Source of the DNA: Bacillota bacterium
Lineage (GTDB): Bacteria > Bacillota > Bacilli > Paenibacillales > NBRC-103111
Direction: 5' to 3'
Assembly: GCA_023393235.1 (NCBI GenBank)
Contig: JAEWMH010000146.1
Coordinates: forward strand, 1-29,998
Length of the DNA: 29,998 bases
This document shows positions 1 through 6,768 of this stretch, piece after piece. The first letter of the stretch is position 1, and every line of letters begins with the position of its first letter. The notes under the pieces are model-generated. The model worked only from the letters and a program-made list of their open reading frames with translations. It was not told the DNA's origin and did no database searches. The position numbers and the translations under genes are program-made.

Positions 1-491
1 TTGGGAATCACAGTTGCGGTGAAGTTCTTCTTGCCGTTCTTGTCAACTTTGGTGCTGAAATACACGCTTGGCGAACGGACCAACTGACTGACGATAACAC
101 GCTCGGCCCCGTTGATAATAAACGTGCCTGTTTCGGTCATGAGCGGGAAATCACCCATGAAAACTTCCTGTTCCTTCACCTCTCCGGTTTCCTTGTTGAT
201 CAAGCGTACCTTGACCCGCAAGGGCGCCGCATAGGTTACGTCCCGTTCCTTCGCGTCGTCCACTGTGTATTTCGGTTCCCCAAGGCTGTAGTCGATAAAC
301 TCCAGCACCAGATTCCCGGTAAAGTCCTGAATCGGAGAGATGTCCTGGAACATCTCGCGCAATCCCTCATCCAAAAACCACTGGTATGATTTTTGCTGAA
401 TTTCAATCAGGTTAGGGATATCCAGCACTTCGTTGATGCGCGCATAAGACCTGCGTTTACGTCGACCAAATTGAACAAGATGACCCGCCAA
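1..491 (-). CDS. rpoB: RNA polymerase beta subunit, N-terminal part (gene runs off the window)
   Basis: This is the first 163 codons of the beta subunit of DNA-dependent RNA polymerase; the rest lies beyond base 1. The translation opens with (M)AGHLVQFGRRKRRSYARI and continues with the FIDYSLGEPKYTVDDAKERD stretch and MGDFPLMTETGTFIINGAER, which are hallmark N-terminal (protrusion/lobe) segments of bacterial beta. The start is a TTG at 491: an in-frame TGA lies two codons upstream, no ATG fits the family N-terminus, and an AGGGGTGA ribosome site lies just before it. The gene follows rplJ-rplL-rsmC as in Bacillus. Two candidate promoters lie in its roughly 450-base leader. Identification is secure. 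Confidence 0.97.
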   Translation of the reverse strand, partial: MAGHLVQFGRRKRRSYARINEVLDIPNLIEIQQKSYQWFLDEGLREMFQDISPIQDFTGNLVLEFIDYSLGEPKYTVDDAKERDVTYAAPLRVKVRLINKETGEVKEQEVFMGDFPLMTETGTFIINGAERVIVSQLVRSPSVYFSTKVDKNGKKNFTATVIP

Positions 492-942
492 CTTTCATTC
501 ACCCCTCGTGCCTGCTTAAAGTTGCTGCTATCAGGAGATAACATGGTCCGGCCCGAAGGCAGGAGCAGTTATGGAGAGCCTCAGGCTGTTGCAAACAAGC
601 CAAGGGCAGCCTCTCCTCATGTATTTGCTGCTTCGAAAACCGGCAGAAGGCCGGAATCCGGTTGTTGCACCGCATCAGGCTGCTCCCACAAAATGCGCAG
701 AGCGAACCAGTATCATCTTCCTATAATTTGCCAAAAAGGAAGAGAATATACCCGATCCGGATAATTGGTCAAATGGACACCGTCATGCGACATTTTCCTG
801 CAAGATGCTTAAATGCTTGAAACGCCGGGTATAATAACGTTGACCTACGGGCGAACCGCAGCTCCCGCCATTCCCGCAAAAAAACACTTGACATTTTCAA
901 AAATGAAAGACATGTCGCCCATCATAATTCTGACATTTTATA
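492..942 (-). other. long untranslated leader of rpoB
   Basis: No gene is seen in the 476 bases between rpoB and the upstream methyltransferase gene. The stretch holds two sigma-A-like promoters (listed separately) and scattered imperfect stem-loops, for example GGAG/CTCC plus AGGCTG/CAGCCT arms around 579-630. No hairpin followed by a T-run is visible, so attenuation in the leader is not supported. Small reading frames here lack a ribosome site and look like chance. Confidence 0.5.
745..772 (-). promoter_or_regulatory. candidate proximal rpoB promoter
   Basis: Read on minus, TTGACC (767-772) and TATATT (745-750) are separated by 16 bp. Transcription would start near 738, about 250 bases before the rpoB TTG. 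It would give rpoB its own promoter separate from rplJL, as in Bacillus subtilis; this is an inference from consensus match. Confidence 0.45.
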
Positions 943-971
943 ATCATATCACAATCAAAAAATCAAGTCAA
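943..971 (-). promoter_or_regulatory. candidate distal rpoB promoter overlapping the end of rsmC
   Basis: Read on minus, TTGACT (966-971) and TATGAT (943-948) are separated by exactly 17 bp. The -35 box overlaps the stop codon of the methyltransferase gene (968-970), so this promoter would serve only rpoB onward. The match to the sigma-A consensus is strong. Confidence 0.6.
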
Positions 972-1573
972 ACTTTTTTCATAGCGCGGAAGATTCTGTA
1001 CCCCTTGTCCTTGGTGACTTCCTCCACCTGTCCCTCACCAAACAATTCCTCCAACCTGGCCCATGCAGAGGGCGAACCCTGCTTCTTCTGAATGACAACC
1101 CACAGGTCTCCATCAGCCGCAAGCGCCTCATACGCCTGGGTGAAAATCCGGTGCACCACTTCTTTTCCGGCCCGAATAGGCGGGTTGGTCAGGATGCAGT
1201 CGAAGGTTTCACCGGCCACTGCCGCCAAAGCATCACTTTCAAGAATACGGACATTCGATATTCCATTCAAAGCCGCATTCTCCTTGGCCAGCTCCAGCGC
1301 CCGGTTGTTCACATCCAGCATGGTTACGCTCCCCCGCTCTGCCAGCACTGCAGCCGACAGTCCGATGGGGCCGTATCCGCATCCAACATCCAATACCCGT
1401 GCTTCCGAAGGAATCTCCATGGTTTCGATCAGAAGTGTGCTCCCAAAGTCAATGCCGTTTTTGGAAAACACCCCTGCATCGGAGAGGAACGTCCATGTTT
1501 TCCCCCGCAGCTCCGCCTGGAACCGGAAGGTATCCCGGCCGGAGACCGGTTTGGAGGTATAATAGTGATCCAC
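968..1573 (-). CDS. rsmC: RsmC-like class I SAM-dependent methyltransferase (YbxB family)
   Basis: A 201-residue protein with a class I methyltransferase fold. The SAM-binding motif I is VLDVGCGYGPIG at residues 60-71, the acidic motif II is LDVNN near 86-90, and the catalytic NPPI motif at 130-133 is typical of N2-guanine rRNA methyltransferases of the RsmC type. Its place between rplL and rpoB matches B. subtilis ybxB, whose product is assigned by homology to methylation of a guanine in 16S rRNA. It is a single-domain form, shorter than the two-domain E. coli RsmC. Start is GTG at 1573 with an AAGGGGGCGG ribosome site. It is probably transcribed by read-through from rplJL. The precise target base is inference. 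Confidence 0.85.
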   Translation of the reverse strand: MDHYYTSKPVSGRDTFRFQAELRGKTWTFLSDAGVFSKNGIDFGSTLLIETMEIPSEARVLDVGCGYGPIGLSAAVLAERGSVTMLDVNNRALELAKENAALNGISNVRILESDALAAVAGETFDCILTNPPIRAGKEVVHRIFTQAYEALAADGDLWVVIQKKQGSPSAWARLEELFGEGQVEEVTKDKGYRIFRAMKKV

Positions 1574-1672
1574 AGCGGTCCGCCCCCTTTCCTATACGAA
1601 AGTATGCGTTCTCCTTCTTGCCGGTAGACCGGCCCACCGGAGAGAAAGACAGCGCATCGATAACAGCACAAA

Positions 1673-1695
1673 CCCCTTGAAGAATCTTCAAGGGG
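1673..1695 (-). terminator. hairpin after rplL (weak terminator)
   Basis: CCCCTTGAA and TTCAAGGGG form a perfect stem (up to 11 bp if fully closed) just after the rplL stop. On minus it is followed only by TTTGTGCTGTT, a poor T-tract. It probably gives partial termination, which would make L7/L12 messages outnumber those reading through into rsmC and rpoB. Confidence 0.6.
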
Positions 1696-1717
1696 TCCTA
1701 TGTGCAGTAAAGTGGAA

Positions 1718-2080
1718 TTACTTCACTTCTACAGTTGCGCCTGCTTCGGTCAGCTTAGCGTTGATAGCTTCAGCATCTTCCTTGGATACCTTTTCCTTGA
1801 TCGGCTTCGGTGCGCCGTCAACCAGGTCCTTAGCTTCTTTCAGACCCAGACCAGTGATTTCGCGAACAACCTTGATCACGTTGATCTTGGAAGCGCCAGC
1901 GTTGGTCAGGATTACGTCGAATTCAGTTTGCTCAGCTTCAGCCGGAGCTGCTGCTACTGCGCCTACAACAGTCGGAGCTGCTGCAGTTACGCCGAATTCT
2001 TCCTCGATTGCTTTAACCAGATCGTTCAGGTCCAGAACGGTCATGCCTTTGATGGCTTCAATGATTTGCTCTTTGCTCAT
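1718..2080 (-). CDS. rplL: 50S ribosomal protein L7/L12
   Basis: A 120-residue protein of the ribosomal stalk that recruits translation GTPases. Residues 1-30 (starting MSKEQIIEAIKGMTVLDLND) are the dimerisation domain, residues ~33-52 are an Ala/Pro-rich hinge, and residues 53-120 are the factor-binding domain with GLGLKEAKDLVDGAPKPIKE. The length is standard. The start is the ATG at 2080, which has AGGAGG seven bases upstream; an upstream in-frame extension lacks a site. It follows rplJ by 112 bases and shares its L10-leader control. Confidence 0.98.
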   Translation of the reverse strand: MSKEQIIEAIKGMTVLDLNDLVKAIEEEFGVTAAAPTVVGAVAAAPAEAEQTEFDVILTNAGASKINVIKVVREITGLGLKEAKDLVDGAPKPIKEKVSKEDAEAINAKLTEAGATVEVK

Positions 2081-2192
2081 GGTTAAACCTCCTATGGTCA
2101 TTCATATAATTTTTAGAAATGGGGTTCTTTCGGGTTCCTGCCAAAGGTCTCGGATTAAGCTTCGAAGCTTATCTTCACTTTGCCGGGATGTC

Positions 2193-2687
2193 TTACGCTT
2201 CTTGCTTTTCGGAAACGGCCTTAACCGCAAGGGCGAAGTTGCGCATCGGTGCTTGCAGCACGCTGAGCAGCATGGACAGAAGACCTTCGCGGGAAGGCAG
2301 ATCAGCCAGTGCCTTCAGCTGAGCGGCATCGACAACGCGTCCTTCGACAACGCCGCCTTTGATTTGGAGCTTGTCATTCTTCTTGGCGAAATCAGCCAGC
2401 ACCTTGGCAGGAGCGACTACGTCCTTACCGAAAGCCACAGCTGTCGGGCCAGTCAGAACAGCGTCCAGCTCAGTCAGGTTAGCCTCAGCAGTAGCGCGGC
2501 GGACCAGAGTGTTCTTCAACACTTGGAATTCAACGCCTGCTTCGCGGAGGTTCTTCCGCAGCTGGGTTACTTGAGCAACAGTCAGACCACGGTAGTCGGC
2601 AACCACGGTGCAGGAGCTTTCCTGCAGCTTGGCAGTCACTTCGTTTACCATTTGTTGTTTTTGTTCCAGTACTTTTGCATTAGGCAT
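2193..2687 (-). CDS. rplJ: 50S ribosomal protein L10
   Basis: A 164-residue stalk base protein that binds 23S rRNA and anchors L7/L12 dimers through its C-terminal helix. The N-terminal half contains VVADYRGLTVAQVTQLRKNL and LKNTLVRRA, both characteristic of L10; the C-terminal helix (SMLLSVLQAPMRNFALAVKA) carries the L7/L12 sites. The ATG at 2687 is preceded by AGGAGG with an 8-base gap. The L10-L7/L12 complex is known to repress its own operon by binding the leader RNA found directly upstream. Confidence 0.98.
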   Translation of the reverse strand: MPNAKVLEQKQQMVNEVTAKLQESSCTVVADYRGLTVAQVTQLRKNLREAGVEFQVLKNTLVRRATAEANLTELDAVLTGPTAVAFGKDVVAPAKVLADFAKKNDKLQIKGGVVEGRVVDAAQLKALADLPSREGLLSMLLSVLQAPMRNFALAVKAVSEKQEA

Positions 2688-2768
2688 TCGTTACACCTCC
2701 TAGGGAAGCTTTGCAAAAAAGCAAAACTGTATTCGACACATACGAGCAACCTGCGCTGCTGAAGGCAT

Positions 2769-2798
2769 AAAAAATGCCCTCGTTAGACGACGAAGGCA
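2769..2798 (-). terminator. attenuator terminator of the L10 leader
   Basis: On minus, TGCCTTCGT and ACGAGGGCA form a 9-bp stem with one G-U pair and a 6-base loop, followed directly by TTTTTT (2769-2774). It lies between the L10 leader and rplJ, where conditional termination would act. An adjacent perfect 8-bp ATCGATTC/GAATCGAT pairing just upstream is a candidate competing or spacer helix. Confidence 0.85.
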
Positions 2799-2915
2799 TG
2801 ATGGATTCGAATCGATTCAAGCTAAGGAATCGATCTATATCATAACACCTCGGCAGGGAATTAAGCCTCATGGGCACCTGCTGTCTACGGTCAGCATATT
2901 CACTTTTGAAAAACC
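2799..2915 (-). promoter_or_regulatory. ribosomal protein L10 leader (autoregulatory RNA)
   Basis: The minus-strand RNA contains the conserved blocks GACCGTAGACAGCAGGTGCC and, a few bases on, TTAATTCCCTGCCGAGGTG. These are the diagnostic segments of the Firmicutes L10 leader, a kink-turn RNA bound by the L10(L12)4 complex. The promoter lies just upstream and the terminator hairpin just downstream, so excess L10-L7/L12 would favour termination before rplJ. The gene order rplA / leader / rplJ-rplL is the standard one for this element. Confidence 0.93.
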
Positions 2916-2921
2916 TCATTT

Positions 2922-2951
2922 ATCCTAACACAGATGAGGCGCGCAAGTCAA
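2922..2951 (-). promoter_or_regulatory. rplJL promoter
   Basis: On minus, TTGACT (2946-2951) and TAGGAT (2922-2927) have an 18-bp spacer. The predicted start near 2915 is exactly where the L10 leader begins. The -35 box lies about ten bases beyond the rplA stop codon. Confidence 0.7.
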
Positions 2952-2961
2952 ATGCCATTTT

Positions 2962-3654
2962 TTAGCGGTAAGCAGCAATGTTGAGCTTCACGCTCGGGCC
3001 CATAGTAGAGGACACGGCAGCGCTCTTCAGGTATACACCCTTAGCTGCAGCAGGCTTGGCACGAACAAGCGCATCAATCAGGGCCTTCAGGTTTTCATTC
3101 AGCTTGTCGGCATCGAAGGAAGCCTTGCCGATAGGAGCATGAATTTGACCGGCTCTGTCGAGACGATACTCGATTTTACCTGCTTTGATTTCACCGATGG
3201 CTTTGGTTACGTCAAATGTAACGGTACCGGCCTTGGGGTTCGGCATCAAGCCTTTACCGCCGAGGATACGGCCCAGCTTACCTACTTCGCTCATCATGTC
3301 CGGCGTAGCTACGCAGACATCAAAGTCGAACCAGCCTTGCTGGATTTTGTTGATCATGTCGGCATCGCCAACGAAATCGGCTCCGGCAGCTTCCGCTTCC
3401 TTCGCTTTGTCACCTTTGGCGAATACAAGCACGCGCTTGGTTTTGCCTGTGCCGTGGGGCAGTACAACTACGCCGCGGACAGCTTGGTCTTGCTTCTTGG
3501 GGTCTACGCCCAGACGAACGGCAACCTCAACGGTTTCGTCGAACTTGGCGGTAGCCATTTTCTTCACGAGCTCAACAGCTTCTGCAGCTTCGTAAAGCGC
3601 TTCTGCGTTTACGTTTTTAGCTGCTTCGGCATACTTCTTACCGTGTTTAGCCAT
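2962..3654 (-). CDS. rplA: 50S ribosomal protein L1
   Basis: A 230-residue L1 stalk protein that helps release deacylated tRNA from the E site. Family segments are MAKHGKKYAEAAKNV at the N-terminus, the GVVVLPHGTGKTKRVLVFAKG block and the GLMPNPKAGTVT block in the middle, and SSTMGPSVKLN near the C-terminus. The start at 3654 has AAGGAGG eight bases upstream; a longer in-frame extension has no ribosome site. It follows rplK by 61 bases and is presumably co-transcribed with it. Confidence 0.98.
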   Translation of the reverse strand: MAKHGKKYAEAAKNVNAEALYEAAEAVELVKKMATAKFDETVEVAVRLGVDPKKQDQAVRGVVVLPHGTGKTKRVLVFAKGDKAKEAEAAGADFVGDADMINKIQQGWFDFDVCVATPDMMSEVGKLGRILGGKGLMPNPKAGTVTFDVTKAIGEIKAGKIEYRLDRAGQIHAPIGKASFDADKLNENLKALIDALVRAKPAAAKGVYLKSAAVSSTMGPSVKLNIAAYR

Positions 3655-3715
3655 GTACGGTTCCTCCTTTGTGGTGTTAGCGGAATATCCTCCCACTTGG
3701 TCAAACGGTGAAGAC

Positions 3716-4141
3716 TTAGTCTTCGATTACGATACCCATGCTGCGGGCAGTGCCTTCAACCATGCGCATAGCCGCTTCTACGGAAGCTGCATTCAGGTCG
3801 GGCATTTTTTGTTCGGCGATCTCACGCACCTTAGCGCGCTTGATGGTTGCCACTTTCTTCTTGTTAGGTTCGCCGGATCCCTTAGGAACGTTGGCGGCTA
3901 CACGAAGCAGAACGGCTGCGGGTGGAGTTTTGGTTTCGAACGTAAAGGAACGGTCCTCGAATACTGTGATAACAACCGGAATAATCAGGCCGGCTTGATC
4001 AGCGGTACGGGCATTGAATTCCTTACAGAACGCCATAATGTTCACGCCTGCTTGACCCAGTGCAGGACCGATCGGCGGTGCCGGATTCGCTTTACCTGCT
4101 GCAACTTGGAGCTTCACCATTTTGATAACTTTCTTTGCCAT
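3716..4141 (-). CDS. rplK: 50S ribosomal protein L11
   Basis: A 141-residue protein of the GTPase-associated centre, required for (p)ppGpp synthesis by RelA-type enzymes and for factor function. The N-terminal domain starts MAKKVIKMVKLQVAAGKANP and contains PPIGPALGQAGVNIMAFCKE, the proline switch region; the RNA-binding C-terminal domain ends with ARSMGIVIED. The ATG at 4141 has AAGGAGGTG eight bases upstream; an in-frame 33-codon extension lies in the structured leader and is not credible. Confidence 0.98.
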   Translation of the reverse strand: MAKKVIKMVKLQVAAGKANPAPPIGPALGQAGVNIMAFCKEFNARTADQAGLIIPVVITVFEDRSFTFETKTPPAAVLLRVAANVPKGSGEPNKKKVATIKRAKVREIAEQKMPDLNAASVEAAMRMVEGTARSMGIVIED

Positions 4142-4342
4142 TGCTAGACACCTCCTTGCGAAATGTGGTACAGATGGGGTGCTGCCCCTCCCACCGCGGT
4201 TAGGCGCAGATGCGCCAGCCGCAAACACCGGCCGTTTCATGCTGAAACCGGCCAGAGCGAATCCACGCTGCCGTGTGTGTCACTGCCGGCAGCCCGCATG
4301 CAAATAGTCCGCGGAAATCCCGCTTCCATGCGGCGGATGCAT
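4142..4342 (-). other. structured spacer / leader between nusG and rplK
   Basis: This 200-base gap contains three GC-rich stem-loops and no gene. They are GCTGCCG/CGGCAGC (4267-4293), GGCC-GTTTCA paired with TGAAAC-C-GGCC (4230-4253) and GGCGCA-GA-TGCGCC inside CGG/CCG (4198-4222). None is followed by a T-run in the minus direction. Leaders at this spot in other bacteria bind L1 and control rplKA; whether these hairpins do so is inference. Confidence 0.4.
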
Positions 4343-4876
4343 TTATACTTTCTCCACCTGAGTAAATTCCAGCTCAAGCGGTGTTTCCCTGCCGAACATG
4401 TTGACATGAACCTTCAGCTTCATCTTCTCCGGCAGAATTTCTTCTACGGATCCGACAAAATTGGCGAAAGGACCCACTTTGACACGGACCATTTCTTTCA
4501 GCTCAAAGTCAATTTTCGGCTTCGGCTCTTCCATACCCATATGCTTCAGGATGGATTCCACTTCCTCGGGAAGCAGAGCGGTCGGCTTCGAGCCGGAGCC
4601 GGTAGAACCGACAAACCCTGTTACACCAGGCGTATTGCGGACAACGTACCAAGACTCGTCCGTCTGGATCATCTCCACCAATACATAACCAGGGTAAACC
4701 TTGCGTTGAACCGTCTTCTTCTTGCCGTCCTTGTTCACTATTTCTTCTTCAGTAGGAACCAGGGCACGGAAGATCTTGTCCTGCATGTTCATGGACTCGA
4801 CGCGCTTTTCCAGGTTTGCCTTAACCTTGTTTTCGTAACCCGAATACGTGTGGACGACATACCATCTTTTCTCCAT
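4343..4876 (-). CDS. nusG: transcription elongation/termination factor NusG
   Basis: A 177-residue NusG of normal length. The NGN domain (residues 1 to ~110) begins MEKRWYVVHTYSGYENKVKA and contains KVYPGYVLVEM and VRNTPGVTGFVG; it binds the RNA polymerase clamp. The C-terminal KOW domain (~125-177) contains VKVGPFANFVGSVEEI. The ATG at 4876 is preceded by a modest AGGGG site. It lies 12 bases after secE, as in nearly all bacteria. Confidence 0.97.
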   Translation of the reverse strand: MEKRWYVVHTYSGYENKVKANLEKRVESMNMQDKIFRALVPTEEEIVNKDGKKKTVQRKVYPGYVLVEMIQTDESWYVVRNTPGVTGFVGSTGSGSKPTALLPEEVESILKHMGMEEPKPKIDFELKEMVRVKVGPFANFVGSVEEILPEKMKLKVHVNMFGRETPLELEFTQVEKV

Positions 4877-4888
4877 TGATGCCGGCCC

Positions 4889-5101
4889 CTATTCCGTGAC
4901 CAGGCGAATCAGCTCGGAGATGCCCAGGTCAAGAACGTAAAAGTACAGGGTAACAAACAGCACCGTACCAACAACAACCAGCGTATAGCTGATCATTTCT
5001 TTTCTGGTAGGCCACTTGACTTTCTTGAGCTCGGACCAGGCATCGGCGAAGAAGCCGAAAAAGGAACCGAAGCTACGCTTCATTTTGTCCACAAAAGCCA
5101 C
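4889..5101 (-). CDS. secE: preprotein translocase subunit SecE
   Basis: A 70-residue single-pass membrane protein that clamps SecY in the Sec translocon. The amphipathic segment contains SELKKVKWPTRKEM, the conserved SecE cytoplasmic motif (residues ~24-37), followed by one transmembrane helix (residues ~39-60). It is the short Gram-positive form. The start is GTG at 5101 with GGAGGTG upstream. It sits between rpmG (18 bases before) and nusG (12 bases after). Confidence 0.96.
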   Translation of the reverse strand: MAFVDKMKRSFGSFFGFFADAWSELKKVKWPTRKEMISYTLVVVGTVLFVTLYFYVLDLGISELIRLVTE

Positions 5102-5119
5102 GACTGCACCTCCAAAAGC

Positions 5120-5269
5120 TTACCGAGTTTCGCGATGGACTGTAGGTTCATTGCAATACTTGCAATACTTCTTCAGTTCCATGCGGTCCGGATTATTCCG
5201 CTTGTTCTTGTTGGACGTATAGTTCCGTTGTTTGCAGTTCGTGCAAGCCAAAGTAATGATAACCCGCAT
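5120..5269 (-). CDS. rpmG: 50S ribosomal protein L33 (zinc-ribbon form)
   Basis: A 49-residue protein read directly from the minus strand: MRVIITLACTNCKQRNYTSN at the start and HRETR at the end. Cysteines 9, 12, 36 and 39 form two CxxC knuckles, so this is the zinc-binding (C+) form of L33. The ATG at 5269 is preceded by GGAGGTG. It heads the rpmG-secE-nusG operon and has a near-consensus promoter upstream. Its position matches B. subtilis rpmGB. Confidence 0.95.
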   Translation of the reverse strand: MRVIITLACTNCKQRNYTSNKNKRNNPDRMELKKYCKYCNEPTVHRETR

Positions 5270-5355
5270 GTTTACACCTCCCATAGACAACCTGAACTAA
5301 TTAAAAACCCTGATTGTCTGGGACTCGCGTCTTAACAATTTAGGGTCACTAAAGC

Positions 5356-5384
5356 ATTCTATCATAGCGGGATATTCGTGTCAA
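5356..5384 (-). promoter_or_regulatory. promoter of rpmG-secE-nusG
   Basis: On minus, TTGACA (5379-5384) and TAGAAT (5356-5361) are separated by 17 bp, a near-perfect sigma-A promoter. Initiation near 5349 leaves an 80-base leader to rpmG. The bases from about 5400 to 5540 upstream show no gene or clear signal. Confidence 0.85.
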
Positions 5385-5540
5385 GGAATCATTCTCGCCA
5401 ACATGCTCCCAAGGCCCGCTCCCGCCGCCGACAGCCTGCTTGTTTCGTTCCGGCTGCTCCACCGCGTCTCTTGATTGCTTGCTAGTATTGCCCATAGAGT
5501 TGCAGGATAAACCTGAACACATGGCCTTACCCTTCTACGC

Positions 5541-5586
5541 GGCAAAAAGAAAGCATGCGGACAAGGCTCTCTTCAGCCCGTCCGCA
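5541..5586 (-). terminator. terminator of the AraC regulator gene
   Basis: On minus, TGCGGAC and GTCCGCA flank an inner GGCT/AGCC pairing, and the stem is followed by TGCTTTCTTTTTG. It lies 17 bases after the AraC stop codon and insulates the rpmG promoter from it. Confidence 0.8.
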
Positions 5587-5602
5587 CACTGTCCTCTCTT
5601 AT

Positions 5603-6583
5603 CTAGAGCGGTCTGACCGGAACGCAGATGTCGACGGCAAACCGTCCTTCGGCGTCAGGCCCCGGCTCCGGGTACATCTCGAAGCATGGCCCGTCATCCG
5701 GAGCAAAGCCGGAATCCGGCAGCCATGTGCCGTATACCCAGGCCCAGGCCTCCGAGAACTCTTTTACCCCCAGCCGGAACCGGGCGAAGGCGTATTTGCC
5801 CGCGGCAAGGGTCATTTTGCCGATGTCCCCGTCCACCTGGGTATCCTCCGGCACGGTGATGCATACGCTGACGCGCAGCTTGTCTTCCTCGGTGATCTCC
5901 GGACTGTCATGGTACATGATCAGATGCTGGGTTTCGGGGAAGTTGATCAGCCCTCGGGCGCCTGCCCACTTGAACAGCTTGTCGTTCAACCGTTGAAACA
6001 GCTCCCCATCCCCCGCATACGGGCCCACATAACGCACATAGGCCAAGGTCCACTCGGGAATTTCTTTTACCGTTACCGTCGTTGTTTTCTGTTCCATTTC
6101 ATACCTCCAGGTTTGAGTATGGCCTGCATACTCAATATAAACCTTGGAGGCCGCGGCCGATTTCCCCGGATTGCGCTCCGCCTTGCTTCCATTGCGGTCT
6201 GGTATACCGAAATTGCTATTGCCCTCCGCCGCTTTGCTCCGCCATTCGGTAGGTGTGACGCCGAAGCGCTGCCTGAACCCCCTGGCAAAGGAGGAGGATC
6301 CGCCAAAACCCGTCTCCAGCGCTGCCTCGGTGACACTGACTCCGGGATCGCTCGCCAAGAGGAGCGCCGCCTTCTCCAGCCGCAGCCGCTGAATAAAGCC
6401 GAACAGGGTTTCCCCCGTCTGGCTTGCGAAGATCCGGTGGAAATGATACTTGGAGAATCCCGCCACCCGGGAAAGCTCCTCTAGGGTCAGCGGCTCGGCA
6501 AGGTGATTGTCGATATAATCCATCACGCTGTGGACCCGCGCTGCATATTCCCGGGCATTGCCCGTCAATTGCTCCCTTTCCAT
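5603..6583 (-). CDS. AraC-family regulator with C-terminal GyrI-like effector domain
   Basis: A 326-residue regulator. Residues ~12-118 form the AraC/XylS DNA-binding domain with two helix-turn-helix units: LTLEELSRVAGFSKYHFHRI near residue 33 and VTEAALETGFGGSSSFAR further on, ending FGVTPTEWR. A low-complexity linker follows, and residues ~164-326 (from TTTVTVKEIPEWTLAYVRYV) form a GyrI-like small-molecule-binding domain, as in Rob- and BmrR-type sensors. The DNA-binding domain is N-terminal, the reverse of classical AraC. Proteins of this plan usually sense drugs or hydrophobic ligands; the ligand here is unknown. The ATG at 6583 has GGGAGG five bases upstream. It is divergent from the leucine dehydrogenase gene. 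It belongs to the accessory block inserted between sigH and rpmG. Confidence 0.88.
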   Translation of the reverse strand: MEREQLTGNAREYAARVHSVMDYIDNHLAEPLTLEELSRVAGFSKYHFHRIFASQTGETLFGFIQRLRLEKAALLLASDPGVSVTEAALETGFGGSSSFARGFRQRFGVTPTEWRSKAAEGNSNFGIPDRNGSKAERNPGKSAAASKVYIEYAGHTQTWRYEMEQKTTTVTVKEIPEWTLAYVRYVGPYAGDGELFQRLNDKLFKWAGARGLINFPETQHLIMYHDSPEITEEDKLRVSVCITVPEDTQVDGDIGKMTLAAGKYAFARFRLGVKEFSEAWAWVYGTWLPDSGFAPDDGPCFEMYPEPGPDAEGRFAVDICVPVRPL

Positions 6584-6663
6584 AACATCCTCCCGACAAC
6601 TGCTATTTATTGGGTAATAGTCCGTTAATAAGAATTCCCGTTCATCTTACCACGGCTGCCTTC

Positions 6664-6692
6664 TTGACGAAAAGCCCCGCCCGTCTTAGGCT
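6664..6692 (+). promoter_or_regulatory. possible leucine dehydrogenase promoter
   Basis: TTGACG (6664-6669) and TAGGCT (6687-6692) are 17 bp apart in the 185-base divergent spacer. The -10 match is weak, so this is only a candidate; no alternative in the spacer is better. Confidence 0.3.
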
Positions 6693-6768
6693 GGTAAAGA
6701 GAGACAAAGAGCTAGGTTTGCATATATACCCTAGGGATAGCGGTACATATCAGGAAGGTGGACGCGCC

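Noticed and set aside
393..764. Open frame on plus over the rpoB leader and start
   Set aside because: It overlaps rpoB antisense, lacks a ribosome site and has no recognisable features.
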